This document shows, piece by piece, positions 27,701-40,300 of a DNA stretch of 64,000 nucleotides. Under the pieces are notes generated by a model. It was not told the origin of the DNA. It searched no databases and saw nothing but the letters and a program-made list of their open reading frames with translations. This DNA comes from Phytoseiulus persimilis (taxonomy: Eukaryota; Arthropoda; Arachnida; Mesostigmata; Phytoseiidae). How positions within the stretch are numbered: the first letter of the stretch is position 1; each line of letters opens with the position of its first letter. The position numbers and the translations under genes are program-made. The stretch covers positions 30,650,723 through 30,714,722 of the forward strand of contig CM075103.1 of assembly GCA_037576195.1 (NCBI GenBank). The letters are read 5' to 3'.

Positions 27701-30700
27701 CATCCGCGTCGACGGAAAGACGCTGCCGGCTCCGTAGTTCTTCGCTCGGGCACCAGTAGGGAAAGGCTGATGCGGGGAGCGGTTTCCGTTATGATTCGCA
27801 TGATTCCGTCGGTGAATGGAGAAGATGAAATTCTGTGTCAAAGCCCAGACTGGCGGAAGAAAATCTGATACGATCGGGCGAATCCTCCGAAGATCCGCCA
27901 GCCAAGACAGTGCTTGCTCCCGCCTTGTGATTCCGATTGAGGTCTTTCTGTTGGAGCCGGCATGATGATGCAATTTCAACTGCTCCGGGAGTGAATCACA
28001 CATATATGAACTGAGAAAGCGTCGATCACTCGGGACAATGAATATCGCTGTATCACAAATGAGCCTCGAAGAACATCTATTCGAACCGAGGGGACCGATG
28101 TGTTGGAAAATCTAGTGTTCCAAGAGAGCCTCCCGACGCTTTGTTGAAGGAGGAGACGACTACGAGAACTCTCACTTTTTGTAATGCCGGAGACCTCTTT
28201 CGATCAAGCCGGAGGAACGAACTTTTGTTGGATTCAAGAGCTTCACGGAGCTCTTCTCCGAGTTGCGCTGGCTACAACGGGAAGAACGGTATCGGCCTCA
28301 ACAACCTGATTGCGGGTCGGAATCGCTCCCTTCCGAGATAAACGAAGGAGTGCAATTACTCGTTGGTTCCGGTCGGACTGGCATAGAAAGCGAAATACTG
28401 ATTCGCAATTCGTAGCATTGGCGCTTCTAACAGTGCACGGGAATCGATGACGGCTTTGAGCGAAGGTAAAGCATTCCGGTGTAGTCAATTTCAATCCATC
28501 AGAACAGACCGGAGCAACGGCACGCCTGGGCCCTCCGCCGTGAGTCCAACGAGGAGAACCCCGGACTTGCGGACAGTTGAGGGCCGGATCGATACTCTAG
28601 AAATGAGTTGATCGGGAACCCGATCGCTTATGGCCGCTGGTAGCTGCACACAAATAATCTTGACACATCTTATCGGTTTTGAGAGATGTGCCTGGGAAGG
28701 AGGTCAAGTCGTCCGTGAGTAGAATGTTTCAACTGGGAGCGAGCATTATGCACAGCGCTCACTCGAGTTTGTCACAGTTCACCGAATCCGTAGTCGCGCT
28801 GATTGTCGTTCTGTGGACTGATTGAAACCGAACTCAATGCAAATCCCCAAAGACCGTGGAGTAGATTTTTCATTTTAGATGTATTCTTAGTCTCGAATGG
28901 AAATTTGCGACAGTGTAAAGCTTTGGAACACCTCTCGAATTCACTCTAGGTAGTACCGCGAGAAGCGGTTTTTCTCGCCGGCACGGACGCGCAGTCGACG
29001 GTGCGAATCCTGTATTAAATCGCCTCAAGTTCGGACTCGGTGATTCTAGGACGAAAGGATACAGGAATCCGTGCTGACCACACGTCCAGCTGCGATGCGC
29101 GGAAAACCCTCTGTCGATTGATGCGGCGTTCTCTGTCAGCGCGAACATGAACTCGGAGACAACGCGAAACATGCACTCGGGCAGGAAAACTCGTTCACAT
29201 CCAGATCTCGAGTCCCGTCCCTGGAAAATCCCGCATGGGACAGGTACCGCAGGAAATCGACCTGTACAGGATCTCTGGATCAGTCCTCGCCGACATTGCA
29301 TCACTCAGGTGTCATCAACCGAGGAACGGAAGAGTTGGCCGAGCTAAGCGTTGAGGGCGCTCGCTTGTCATTACGTATCCGTCTCGAGAATCCTTGATTC
29401 GAATCTTAGCTGCCCAGCGCGGTTAGGGTTTCCATGGTTCCTCCTCAGTAGAGGCGGAAGTCAATCAGTCTCACCAGCAGTCGAAACTGGAGAACGTGAG
29501 AAGAAATAGAAACGCTGCAGTAGGCCGTCTTCGAAGGAAGATTATGATCACCTAGAAAGAGCTTCTCGTAGTTTCTCGATTCTGGAACCCCGGGAGCGCC
29601 GCCATCATCCATGCACGACGAGTCCCTACTCTCAGTTTCAGCCGTTGATTGTGACGATGCCGATGTTCTTCGTCGATCTTCTCCAAAGGCTCACATCAGA
29701 GGCCGGGCCGAACTCTCATAGAGATATCATGGGGAGAGAGGAAGTTCGGCGATCAGTGGTTTCGAGACATTGGATCCTTTCAGTCGATAGTGCCAGTACA
29801 GTCAGGCCTTGCTCGAGGCCGGCATTGAGTCCGTCTTGGAGCAGCAGAAGTTGCAGTAATTTGTGTGGTGTAACGTGGGAATCCACCCGACTTCTGTCGC
29901 TGATATACTCGGGGGAAACGGTGCTTTTCGGACACCTCCGCGGAATCAAGGAGCATGTCATGGGTGAAAGAAATTTTTATTCGATTTCAAGTTCGCTTCG
30001 AATCGGGTATATACTTCTCGAGAGGTTGCCGGGATCCGTCAGACAATGAGCGACTCGCAATTAAACTGCAGAAATGTTCGGTAATCGTTGCCGGGAGCAC
30101 GATGACCCGACACGATCCCAGCATATCCTCGTCAAAAGGATTTTATTCGTCAACAGAGTTTATCGAGAATCAGGTAAGTCACTCGATACGCGCGACGACT
30201 TGGTGTGAATGTGAGGGCTTCCTCTGATTGGTCAGAACTTCACAATGCTGACGAGTGTTCGGTTTACGGACGAATAATGGGAGCTCTCGCGCATACCGCC
30301 CCTCCCCAGGTTCTTTCTGTAAATATCTGCTGCTCGAGGCAGTGTCAGAGATCTGTACACATTTCCAGAGAAGTGTTTGCTAAGCCCTCCGCCGTTCCAG
30401 CTAGAAAACTCGACACCCCCCCCCCCTCCTCCCGTTGTCCCGCAGTTCCGATTCTGATCGGGATAAGAGAAACAGTTTCATGGCAGAAGCTTGCGGAGCA
30501 TTCGCCCGCAGTCAATATCAATCTCAGAACATCTCACTGCCATTGTCAAAAATTAGAAGATCCTAGCCTCCGTCACACCGCTTGGCTTCTCACCATCTCC
30601 TTTCCATTCAGTATTATCACGTATACGCATCGCCGAAATTACGATATCCTAATCAAGTTCAGCATAGCAACCCTGTATGTTGACGCTCTCACCATAATTC

Positions 30701-30972
30701 ATCTTCCAGTCAAAAAGTCACTTGGGTAAGAGTTCAGACACCGTGTCACTGGCCACCCGTCTCAGTCGGAGTTTGAGTTAGAATTTCCTTCGTCCTGACG
30801 CCATGCCATCAAGTCCCGCACGAGCGAGTATCCTCATCCGTCGGCCCTCTACCGGCGACGGGTCCCAGTCGAGAAGCGTGACCTTAGGAATGAAATCATC
30901 AGCTGTTGAAGATTTCCAGAGTTTGGAGCAGTTATGAATGTAAGCGGTACTTCCGTGGAGATGATGAAAAAT
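24716..30972. other. Region between the two dsx genes
   Basis: No supported gene. It contains an imperfect local duplication at 24745-24815 (CTATAGTA...ATTGGATTT units), a pyrimidine-rich stretch at 27170-27330, an Arg-rich minus frame 27383-28003 without similarity, and a poly-C run at 30415-30426. A strong isolated donor (GAATCAGGTAAGT, GT at 30173) has no partner exon I can defend. TTTATT at 30142-30147 could serve as the minus-strand poly(A) signal of dsx2. Confidence 0.4.
29331..29413 (+). repeat. tRNA-like / SINE-head remnant (weak)
   Basis: An A-box-like TGGCCGAGCTAAGCG and a good B-box (GATTCGAATC at 29397-29406) lie about 60 bp apart. AGCTAAG (29342) pairs perfectly with CTTAGCT (29405). 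No convincing anticodon arm can be drawn, so this is at best a tRNA-derived relic. Confidence 0.22.
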
Positions 30973-31869
30973 TCAAGACCCGTCGAGCGAAGCTTTCGCA
31001 TTCGCCTCGATGACTCTCCGTCGCTTGATCGGTGGCAAATGACTCTCGGTGGTGTCGTACGTGCTGCTTGGGATCCATGGGGTCGTTTGAGGATTCTCGG
31101 CCGAGGTCGCCGGGGACTGTGTAGAGGCGGAGGCATCGATGCCTTCTTTCTGGGTGTATTGCCGCTTGATGCTGTTTTGTTTCTTCATCAGAACTTGTCT
31201 CTCTTTGATTAGGATGCACTTATCGCACTCGCAGTCCTTGAACGGGCATGTTCTCTTGTGGCCCTTGACAGCGACTTTGAAGTCGTGGTTTCGGCAACGG
31301 GCGCAGTTCGGCTTCCGGCTCATAACGGCTTGATCCTCTGCTTCCAATAGTTTAGCGGCGGCCGCGGACGTTCGCGACGCTTCCTGTACAGTCGAAGAGT
31401 ACTCCGGTTGCATGTATTGCCTGTAGGCTTCTGCACTGCTGACATTGCACGACCGGGACAGTTCGTCGAAGTGCGATGCAAGAGGAATCTCCGAAGGCAT
31501 TGCATGCACAAAGTCTGGGTACTGGATCGATGGAATCGGGTATGCAGCGAGCTGTCTGTGCTGCTGTTGCTGATTCATCGCGCGGAAAATCTCCATGCGC
31601 TGCACTTCGTATAGATAGTTCGAGGAAGCACCCGGAAACAGGGGCCACATTGTTTCGGACGGAACGCGGTAGCCCAAGCCCAACTCCGGGACCGATGATG
31701 TTACGTGCGGCATCGAAGAGATGCACGCGTCGCTTGCGCTCGACGATTCTTTCCGCTGGCTGCCCTCATCGTCGATAATGTCGATCACGGGACCCGGTAT
31801 TTGCACCTCGTATTGAGACATACCGTCCCTGGAGTCGATTGGGAAGTCTCCGAAACAGTTCTGTCCCAT
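30973..31869 (-). CDS. dsx: Doublesex/DMRT-like transcription factor, paralogue (dsx2)
   Basis: A 298-aa DM-domain protein, paralogous to dsx1. The DM domain is at about residues 186-232 with zinc ligands C189, C192, H195, H204, C208, C213, C215 and C218. Conserved blocks outside it are MSQ near residue 17, VIDIIDDE, LFPG, YEVQRMEIFRAM, YPIPSIQYP and SHLPPIKRR. The Ala-rich run of dsx1 is replaced by a Gln-rich stretch (99-106) and a different linker. The start is the first ATG: the frame is open to an acceptor at 31925-31924 (TTTTCATTCCAG), but the predicted leader exon ends in an in-frame TAA. The frame stops at TGA right where dsx1 has its donor; only a weak GTCTTG is present here. The gene is convergent with dsx1. 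Sex-specific use of the two copies cannot be read from DNA. Confidence 0.93.
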   Translation of the reverse strand: MGQNCFGDFPIDSRDGMSQYEVQIPGPVIDIIDDEGSQRKESSSASDACISSMPHVTSSVPELGLGYRVPSETMWPLFPGASSNYLYEVQRMEIFRAMNQQQQHRQLAAYPIPSIQYPDFVHAMPSEIPLASHFDELSRSCNVSSAEAYRQYMQPEYSSTVQEASRTSAAAAKLLEAEDQAVMSRKPNCARCRNHDFKVAVKGHKRTCPFKDCECDKCILIKERQVLMKKQNSIKRQYTQKEGIDASASTQSPATSAENPQTTPWIPSSTYDTTESHLPPIKRRRVIEANAKASLDGS

Positions 31870-32178
31870 ATGCCTCTGAAGCTGATCGATGGGTATTCGG
31901 ATATTCTCAAAGCCGATATTGTCCTGGAATGAAAATTGTTCCTCGAAGAGCAGGTGCTCGCTGCACTAAAGCAGGACTTTTCGAGACGGAAAGTGACCGC
32001 CAACTCTCATCCAGTCTAGCCGCGTGCATTCGGCTGGCTAGGACTGGAAACGACATCCGCGCTCACCAGCCAACTACGCGATCGAGGAGGATGACATCAG
32101 AGGGCACGTTGCTTCTTCGAGCGAGTCGGTGCCGACCGAGCCGAAGGGAACCTGTGTGCGTCTGTGGCAGCTACATAC

Positions 32179-32298
32179 CTGTTACATTCATTGGCAAAGG
32201 GCCGAACTTGCGTACTTTTCCGAATAACGTGGTGGGTCTCAGACGAGCGAAGCGAGCGAGAGAGAGAGTACCGACTGACCGTAAACACAACGCCAACT
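32179..32298 (-). other. dsx2 non-coding exon 1 (predicted)
   Basis: It ends with a consensus donor (AACAG|GTATGT, GT at 32178-32177) and pairs with the acceptor at 31925-31924, leaving a 255 bp intron. The start is placed by alignment to the dsx1 initiator (minus-strand TTAGTT, A at 32298). It contains a GCGA/GA-rich stretch (32240-32268). Confidence 0.58.
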
Positions 32299-32363
32299 AA
32301 AGACTAGATTGGTCGCAAGCAGGCCGCTAGTGGAAAGGGTCGACACAGCAGAGCGCATTTCGT
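32195..32363 (-). promoter_or_regulatory. dsx2 core promoter and leader, conserved with dsx1
   Basis: Read on the minus strand this matches 13488-13650 over most of its length: TCGACCCTTTCCACTAGCGG, TAGTCTTTAGTTGGCG, GTGTTTACGGTC, ACCACGTT. The initiator C of dsx1 (TCAGTT) is T here. No TATA box is seen. Confidence 0.68.
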
Positions 32364-32399
32364 AACCATGTTCTCCACCCATTCACCCGTAGCGCAGGG

Positions 32400-35300
32400 A
32401 GTTAGTCTGGCCCTCGAGGAACCGACCGAGCGAATTCAAGATGGAAAATAAAGACACTCTTAGACAAAGTAACCAGAACATGTCAAGAATGTTATGATAT
32501 CAGCGGTTCCCAGCGCTGCTAGTGCCTCCCGGCATTCTCGGTGGACACCCTGCGCGGAGACCGACTTGGGCAAGAGCCATCATGGCCGTCGGTCTCGCTG
32601 AGATTTCGTCATCCCTACGAAACATCAGATCGATTTCATACGGAAACTGAACTAGGGGTTGCAGCTCAATTTTCGTATGAGATACGATCGTCACAATCTA
32701 TAGCTTGCAGTGAAAAGAACTCAGGGTTTCCCTATTCTGTGAGTGGATCCCGATTCCGTACACTTTGCGGCCATGGGTTTCGTGGATCTGGAATGCTGGA
32801 GATTGTATCGGAATTCGATCGGGAACGTCACCCAGAGTTTCTTCCCTCTTCCGGCTCAATGAGGTGAATGTTGAAGACACAGCTGGCTACGGAACCATGA
32901 TTTCCGCCTGACTTCTCGAACGCCGGAATTTCTCGGAACATCTTCTCCGGCTTTGTAGCGAGCCATGCGGATATCCTCCCCAATCGGACACGCGAGTAAC
33001 ATGCTTGTAGGGATTCTGAGAACGTTCTCAAGTTGAAACGGTAGTACATTATTCTCCGTCAACGAGTCCATGATGGCGGTCGAGGAGTCGGGAATTGAAT
33101 TCATAAGTGCCGAAATGGAGATGGCAGCACAAATAATCCGCTTCTCAAGATTTCGCAGTTGGTTGACAGACGTCAGAACGCTCCTTCGTTAGCTGGCGGA
33201 CCTAAGCAGATCGGGGGGCTGTGTTGACTGTACTGAGCTCACAAGACTACCCTCAAAAGACTTATAACTCGATTTAGCGCCGTTAAGGTCCTTCCGCAGG
33301 TCGACCACAATTCGAAATCCGGATCAACCTAGTATTCATCGAGGCTGGAATCTGAATTTCCTGAGAAGCCCGCAAGTATTGGGAAAATGAGCGACCTGGT
33401 CAGTATTGACAAAATCGGATTCCAGTCAGATCCATGGGCCCATGGGATCTATCGAACTCTGATTAAAAACTTGCCGAGTCGAGCATAGCGAGGCACGGAT
33501 CGATAGCAACGATCGTCTTCGTAACCTCCGCGAACCCCCCCTGATGAAAATATCCTTGAAACGAAATCACAGAGATTGTTCAACTCACGTTCTTGCTCCC
33601 TCTTATAATCAAAGCCGAACTCAGTTCCTGCCTCCCGTCCACAGCCACGGGGTTTCGGGGCTGCCAACGGAAGACAGTGTTGTATATCGACCGGTGGGGT
33701 CTCACCTGGCCATCCTCGACGAGGAGTAAGATTGGACTCAGATCCCCAAAACCTGTGATGGGAGTCCCATAGTGTCTCGTCGATTACAAACGAGCACGCT
33801 TAAATTCGAGAAGGCGCTTCCAGTCTGCGAAATACATCGGCTGAAGCGATAGTCAACACTGATTTCGATCAATGGAGTAGTTAGAGCTCCGGTCGCGGCA
33901 CGAGAATCGCAAACCGTTGGAACCGTTTGCATCGCGCCTGCAAACCTGTTCAATCGCATGAGATGAGCCGTCTCAGAGAAACAAGTCAGGGCCTTTTTTT
34001 CACAATGGTCCATCTCGTTCTGTTCTAGCCCGCGCGTTACTACATGGCACGGAAAGAAAACGAACTGTAGAAGCTCGTCTTTCGGTCCACGTATGCAGTT
34101 AGCGTGAGGCTATAGCTCATCCGCAAGGACAGTTGGAGTTTCTGAACGCGCCAGGTACGGCAGAAACTTTGTCACCAATAGTGGAGCTTCCCGCCCCAAC
34201 TAAACCGCAAGGTAATACAGCCTCGAGCGGCTGAAAGGAAACTGTGAGCACAACAGGAAACTTCGGAGTGGATCACGAGCTCAACATCGATGTCGAAGAT
34301 CAGGGCTCCCTGATTTTGAAACAGTCAATCGCTTATAGTTTCCATTACTTGGAAAACGAGCCAGTCATGGGAGCTCACAGCCTGGAAGCAGAGCTCGTGG
34401 AATAGGTGCCAAGGTGTCGCGAATCAGCTGTTGATCATGAGAGCGAGTCGAGCGAGCGATTCTGAATCCATGCCACTGCGACCCGAGTCAATCGATGCGC
34501 CGAGGCTCTTGCGTGTCGGTATTCCTGGGGAGGGCGCATGCCTCCAGAGTGATCCTCACGATTTTTCTTCCAGGTTTTGCGTGCCCTGCACCCACTGGAT
34601 CCCCCGCACGCATTAGGATGCGTATCTCGTACGCTTAGCAGCCTACGAAACCTTATTGCTCCAGTTGTGAACTCTTCCTGTGTGAACTTTCCCCAATGAG
34701 ATCACACTCCAAGCGCCGAGTTTTGGGGCGCTCGGGATTCTGTCGGTGCAGGCGAGCGCGGCCGTTCGAGTTCCGGTTCGGAGCCGGATGGGGAGCTCTT
34801 CATGACGATCCTTACGGTGACCTTCCCCGGCAGAAATAGGTCACATAGCAGAGTTGTCGAAGTAGAAGATCGAGCGGGCCAGCCGGCGTTGGCCAAAACT
34901 GCCATCGGTACACAATGAGATGCTCTCTCTCTTCATGGAAATTTCAAGTACGAGAGGAAAGAAAGATGGTCAAGCTCTCAGGGATTATCCCTATCCTAAC
35001 ACCCAGACTTGCTTGGTATCGACGACGAGTCGAAGGTAAAGGGTTTCTCCCAATCGATCGCGTGTCCTCTGTGGTCGCTGGAACCCTTCTGCTGCAGACA
35101 TTGGAAGAACTTCGCGAGCCATTTAGCTGAATCATACACGGCTGGAGGAGCCCGAGGGGATTGGACGAAGTCTTACCCCTGCCTGTTCAAAACTCGTTCT
35201 TTGTACCGAAATCCAGACCGATTCAACCGTGCGAATAATTTGTGGCAGGATTCAATACGCCAGTGAAATTATCAGAGCCAAGCTCCGTGGACCATGTTGG

Positions 35301-35472
35301 TACATGGGTGAATCAATGGGAATTCCCAGTTCTATTGGAGTGCTACAAACGTGCTAACAAGGCCATAGATGCTTCAACTACCCTACCATGGTACATATTC
35401 CAACAACATAGCCACACTCAGACCTGACCGTTCGGGGATAGTATTCCCGCTTGAATAGTTCCCCCACTAGAT
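32400..35472. other. Intergenic, no supported gene
   Basis: Only short open frames. A 67-codon ATG frame on the minus strand (34905-34702) is Ser/Pro-rich but has no promoter, splice or similarity support. Confidence 0.5.
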
Positions 35473-35686
35473 CCGCCGTTCTCAACCTGGATTCTGCGGA
35501 GCTTCCGGGGCTCCGTGTAGCGTTTTTCGGAGCTTCCGGGGGTCCAATCCAATTCTCGATTTCATCGTCATTCGTAAGCTTCTGACCGAGTTCCGCCTGC
35601 TTTGAGCCCTGAGGTCATTCGCAGAAACAGTGGACCCCCCCCCCCCGCGAGTTTTCGTGGGGAGAAAAAAACGTTGGGAACCATTG
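35473..35686. mobile_element. hAT-like MITE
   Basis: A non-autonomous element of about 214 bp. The left end reads CCGTTCTCAACC and the right end, reverse-complemented, reads CAATGGTTCCCAACG. These match the general hAT terminal form CAGTGGTTCTCAACC. The inside has a repeated CGGAGCTTCCGGGG unit (35497 and about 35528) and a poly-C run (35635-35646). The 8-bp flanks (CACTAGAT / CCTTAGAC) could be a degraded target duplication. Confidence 0.55.
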
Positions 35687-35689
35687 CCT

Positions 35690-38600
35690 TAGACGGTCGC
35701 GAGATCTATCGACTACTGCTCCAGGTCTGGGGTTGATTCTGCGATGTTGTCAAGAGCTTATCTGGGAGCTTCGGACGCGTTCCAGAGTGTCCCCAGGATG
35801 ACCCCGGAATTAGTTCGGAGGCCATGGGACATTCTGGTTCACATCGCTGGAGCAAAGCAATCACTAGATCGGCCCTTCCCATCCCAAGTCTTCAGGATCG
35901 ATGGTCAAATTCATATTCAGTGCTCGTAGCATACCACTCACAAGGGACCTACCAGAAGAGTTCCCCTGGCCCAGCTGCCCAGAACTCAACTATATCAAGC
36001 TCCAGGGCCCTATGACTATCCCATATTAGTTCGCCGAGGAGTGAAGGCCGGATTAAACCTGAAGCTAGCCTAGGGTGGCGCATTCCGCAGGAGCGGCGAT
36101 TTTTTCGAGCGAGGCTCTTTCGGAGTACGGCTCTCAATTCCGAGTCCACCCCACCAAATCACTAAGCTACAGGCCAATATCCCGCACTTCTCCCGCAATG
36201 GATTTTTCTCTAAGGAGACTCCCAGAGGAATTCATGATCGTGGGAAACTAAATTGGCGTCAAGCTCATATCGATACCCATTCTTTTGTGAGTCTTCGGGC
36301 TGCGCGTTGTCTCCTTCTACCCGCAGCTCTATTCCTGAGCCACAGATTTATTCTACATCGTGACAGAGGGGATGTAGGATTTTTTCCCCCTATAATTGCT
36401 GAGTAAAAATTTGACCGGTCCTATCACCTTATTCTCTTGAACATCGCACGATGAATCTGTAGGAGGATGCCGGTCAGTAAGTGCACATCGAATGTTCGTT
36501 TTCCATTATCGACCATATGGGAAAATTGCCATGGCTGTGAGACGACTTGAGCATTTAGAGATTCTCTCCATAGAGTCCGAGATCGCGAGGATAATTCTGG
36601 ACGACGATGTGATCAAAATGCTCTTCGACAATGAATGCAGACGAAGGATGTGAGATAGCAACGCACTACCCAATATGATGCACTTCGTCCATCGCGCTGA
36701 AGATCGAAATTTTCTATTTTCATGGCCAAGTCGAACGATCCGTTTTATTACTACTCTCGGCTACAGCCGATTCTCAAATTGGATCCCGGGGACACTTCTG
36801 GTAGGTTCTTCACAATGTCTGACCATCTATTGGCTCACTCTTGGGGAACACGTGGTTCCGTGATGCTTTTCGTTTCGTATTCCAGACGAATACGATTGTA
36901 TTTGACGATCGATCACCCGAGCACCCATATATTCGATCATTCGGAACGTTTGTTGTTTACCTGATCGAAATGATGTGTGGATTGATCTCGACGATCCGTT
37001 GATATTTTTCCAAAACAGAACTGTAACAATCGGACGTTCTCTGCTCTATATCGCCTTCACCCTGGGAGAGCTTCTGCTTCGCTTGCAGAAAAAACATGGG
37101 GGACTACGCTGTCGCATTCTCTCCTCGCTCACCTTCCTGAATGAAAAGTTCGACAGCGATCTAGGAGGAAAACGGGTTTTCTTCGCGGGACAGATGCTCG
37201 GACAGAACCTGATTGAGTTGAAGAGTGAGCGAGATACTAGAAGGTGGTCTTGTTAGGTTCTGTGGCACGTAATTTACGGTATCGATCGTGGGTAAAATCA
37301 AGTCCCCATCCCGATTGAGCAACCTCTCAAATCTGTTGACGGTGGGGATCGGCATTTCTCATCACGGGAGCCACGAGTTGCATGAATGACTGTCATTCTG
37401 GCCCGAGCTCACATAGGCTTCTCCAGGCGTGCGATGGTCAGGGTTTCCAACACTTTCACTCATCCGCAAAGAGCCTCATTCAGGATGATGACTGAAGATG
37501 CAAAGAAGTGGTACGTTTCGCGTAGGACGGGTCACGTTATGAAATCAGGATGGATAGAAGAGGGTTAGTTCCCAGGCCTATCTGGAGATATCGATTCGAG
37601 GAGGCGCGCCGCAGGAGATGATAGAGAATCCAACAGACTGCTCCAAGATATCCGCTGTTGGGCTTTTGGACCAATGTCCGAACCGATCGTTGGCGCTTCA
37701 GCGATAGCCAAGAACTTGCATTTCCCAACAGGGTCCGAATTCTATGTCTTATCTTATCCCTGCTCGTGGAAAAACACCGACTCGCGCGATGAGCACGTAT
37801 AGATGCTCTGTCGGGGGAGTTCCGACTCTCGTGCTGATCTCCCGCGATTCGTAGCCATGCTTCATCATCCAATGCGACCATCGCGGGGTTTGATGTTATA
37901 CTGTAAGCCAAAGTCGTGCGGCCTCACTTATGCGGAATGCCGCCTTTTTCAGGAAATGGCAGATAAAGCGTCCGGCAAGGGATTCGTATGTGATCTACGG
38001 AATGTCCTCCCATGAAGCCGTCCGCTGTTCAGCGGTCAGCAGTGAGAGTGGAGAGGTCAAGCCGATGGTACGGGACAGAGGAGACCTCTCGACCTGGATT
38101 CATGACAAAGGTTGTCTGCGAGGCTCCGTACTCCAAGGTCAAGGCGTCTAGACCTACGACATCGGATGCGTCTCTTGGATTTCCCACGCAGTCATCATGA
38201 GACGCGCAGGCCTCGAAAGCGTTCGGGTAAAACCATTCTCCAATTCAGAACCCACGGGAGCCATTCGTCAATCGATCCAAGCTACATCTTTTTTTCCCAT
38301 GCAGTTTTTCACACAGGATCTCTGCCAGAGTCACTACCATCCAAAAAAAATTCAGTCCAGCGGCTCGGTATGGAATTCCGGAGACCGACGCCCTGCCACC
38401 GTTTCCCGTGTGTCTGACCCGGTTTCCGGAGAAATCATTACCAGGATGGCTCAATGCTACTCTCCCGGTGTAGCACCAAAACAAAGCTTCTTTGAGTAAA
38501 CTTGAAATCCTTCGGCATCACCAAGGTCCCGAAATCGGCTCCTGCTCAAACGTCCATAGCGGGTGTTCCTGCTTTATATGATCCATGCCGTCAATTGAGG

Positions 38601-40300
38601 GTCCGAGCGATAGAACGGGTCTCCGCAAGCCTTTGACGGTGGTCTTTGCTCCCGAGAACATTCATGAGAGCTGTCGTGAACTAATGCGCCCTCGGATTTA
38701 TTTCACATGCAGAGTTGTTTCAAGCGGAGCCCTTACGGACTCTTGAGACCGTTTCGGGACGTCGTTCGAAACTTTTCAGTGTTCCCTACGCAGATTCCGG
38801 GCCATCGAATGCGGAGCCGCGTGAAGAGAGCACTCTAACAAAGAGGAAACCAGGGATGCACTTAGTAAATATCAGAAATTATGGCTGCAGGAGATATCTA
38901 GCAGAAATTTTAGAATTTTTTTTTTTTTAGATCAGCCAAGCGTTGTCTTCTTAGTTGGGGACGATGCCGCGGAGGAAAACGATCCGACGTCCATCCGTGA
39001 AGAATGACGTACGGGTCCGAATCTCTCTGGTCCACGGCGATTCCAGTTCCTACGCAGCACTGCGAGAATTCAGTGTTGCTTGACATCTGAGGATGTGTGC
39101 TTCAGAGAGTTGGAACTATGGAATTCAACGCCGAAATTTACGCTATGCGTTCGTGCATGCACAGCCACAGAATCATCATGCATGTGGGGATAACGTAACC
39201 ATGACCATAACGTTCATCCTACCGCGAGGCAAAGCGAAGATGAATGTTCGAGTGTCTCTCAATTCTCTGAGCAGGTTTGAGTTCGCACCATTTTTGAGTG
39301 AGGAGACGAACGAGTCCGACTTTCTATGTGATGCTGTGCGTTATTGGGACTTCCAGAGTACCATAAACTTTTTAGATGGTCATACACAAGATTGTTCTCG
39401 ACTGTGCGTGAGAGTCCAAACTCCTCGTTCGAGATTAGGTACGCACTATGAAGTCAATTCCATTCACGGATTTTCATTTATAGTATGGAGCGTCTTCATT
39501 GCAACATTTCTGGAAGCGGAGAAGTTTGAGCGAGCCATTCGCGTGTTCAGGAACTTGCAGCGCTGAAGCGTTACGATTACTTGGGACCATTCGAGTCCAT
39601 TCGATCTCAAAGTCTGATGAGCTTTCCGTACTCAGACGCATGCGGCTATCTCTGCTGTCCCACACGCGAACCTCCGAAATTCCATTCTGGAGGCACCCTT
39701 GACGAACTCTCTCGGCGTTTCAATATTGTTCGCGCATTCCAAGAGCGAATGCACTGAGGTTTCCACGAGCTACCTCGTGAAGGCAGAGCGTGATTGACTC
39801 AGTTTCTGCGGAAGAGGTCCTCCTCTCAGTTCAGAAGAGATCACATTTGAGTGATCTCAATCATCGATGAGGCTGTGCGGCAATCACAAGCATCAATCGC
39901 TCACGCCAAAGACAGCGACAACCCGGGATGACAGCGCCCTTTCGCGAATGTGTTTTACGATCGTCCGGTGCGGGAAATGGAAGCACTGGAACTCATGCAA
40001 GGAAAGAAAAGGTCATTCCCATTAGAGTAGACACCAGACTCGAGAGAAGAAGAATCCCACACATCGCTGTGTTTGCGAGTAGTTGAGAAAGTTTCGATGA
40101 ATGCACTCGAAGTATCAATCGAAACGAAAGCGATTCTGATGGCTAGCGCTGCTCAAGTGGGGCACCGAGTGCCAAATATAATCGTTCGTTCCCAATTTAG
40201 GCAGAAACCACGGAACTTCAACGGCTGCTGACTCATCAAAGAAAAAACTCGAAGGTGTGATGTCATGCTCAACTGCGCAGTTAGATGTCGAGACGATAAA
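35690..40300. other. Intergenic, no supported gene
   Basis: The best open frame is 39093-39566 (+, ATG start, 157 codons). It has no recognised domain, TATA box or AATAAA. There is an A/T homopolymer at 38919-38929. A single CCCTGGGAGAGC at about 37067 resembles the SRWDL-gene promoter motif but has no such gene beside it. Confidence 0.45.

Noticed and set aside
30046-30175. TATA box and strong GTAAGT donor suggesting a first exon
   Set aside because: The first ATG frame stops after 12 codons and no downstream exon could be matched.
37060-37256. CCCTGGGAGAGC near 37067 followed by a frame ending RRWSC, considered as an SRWDL relative
   Set aside because: No MA(L/F) start, no SRWDLT box and no TATA at the right distance.
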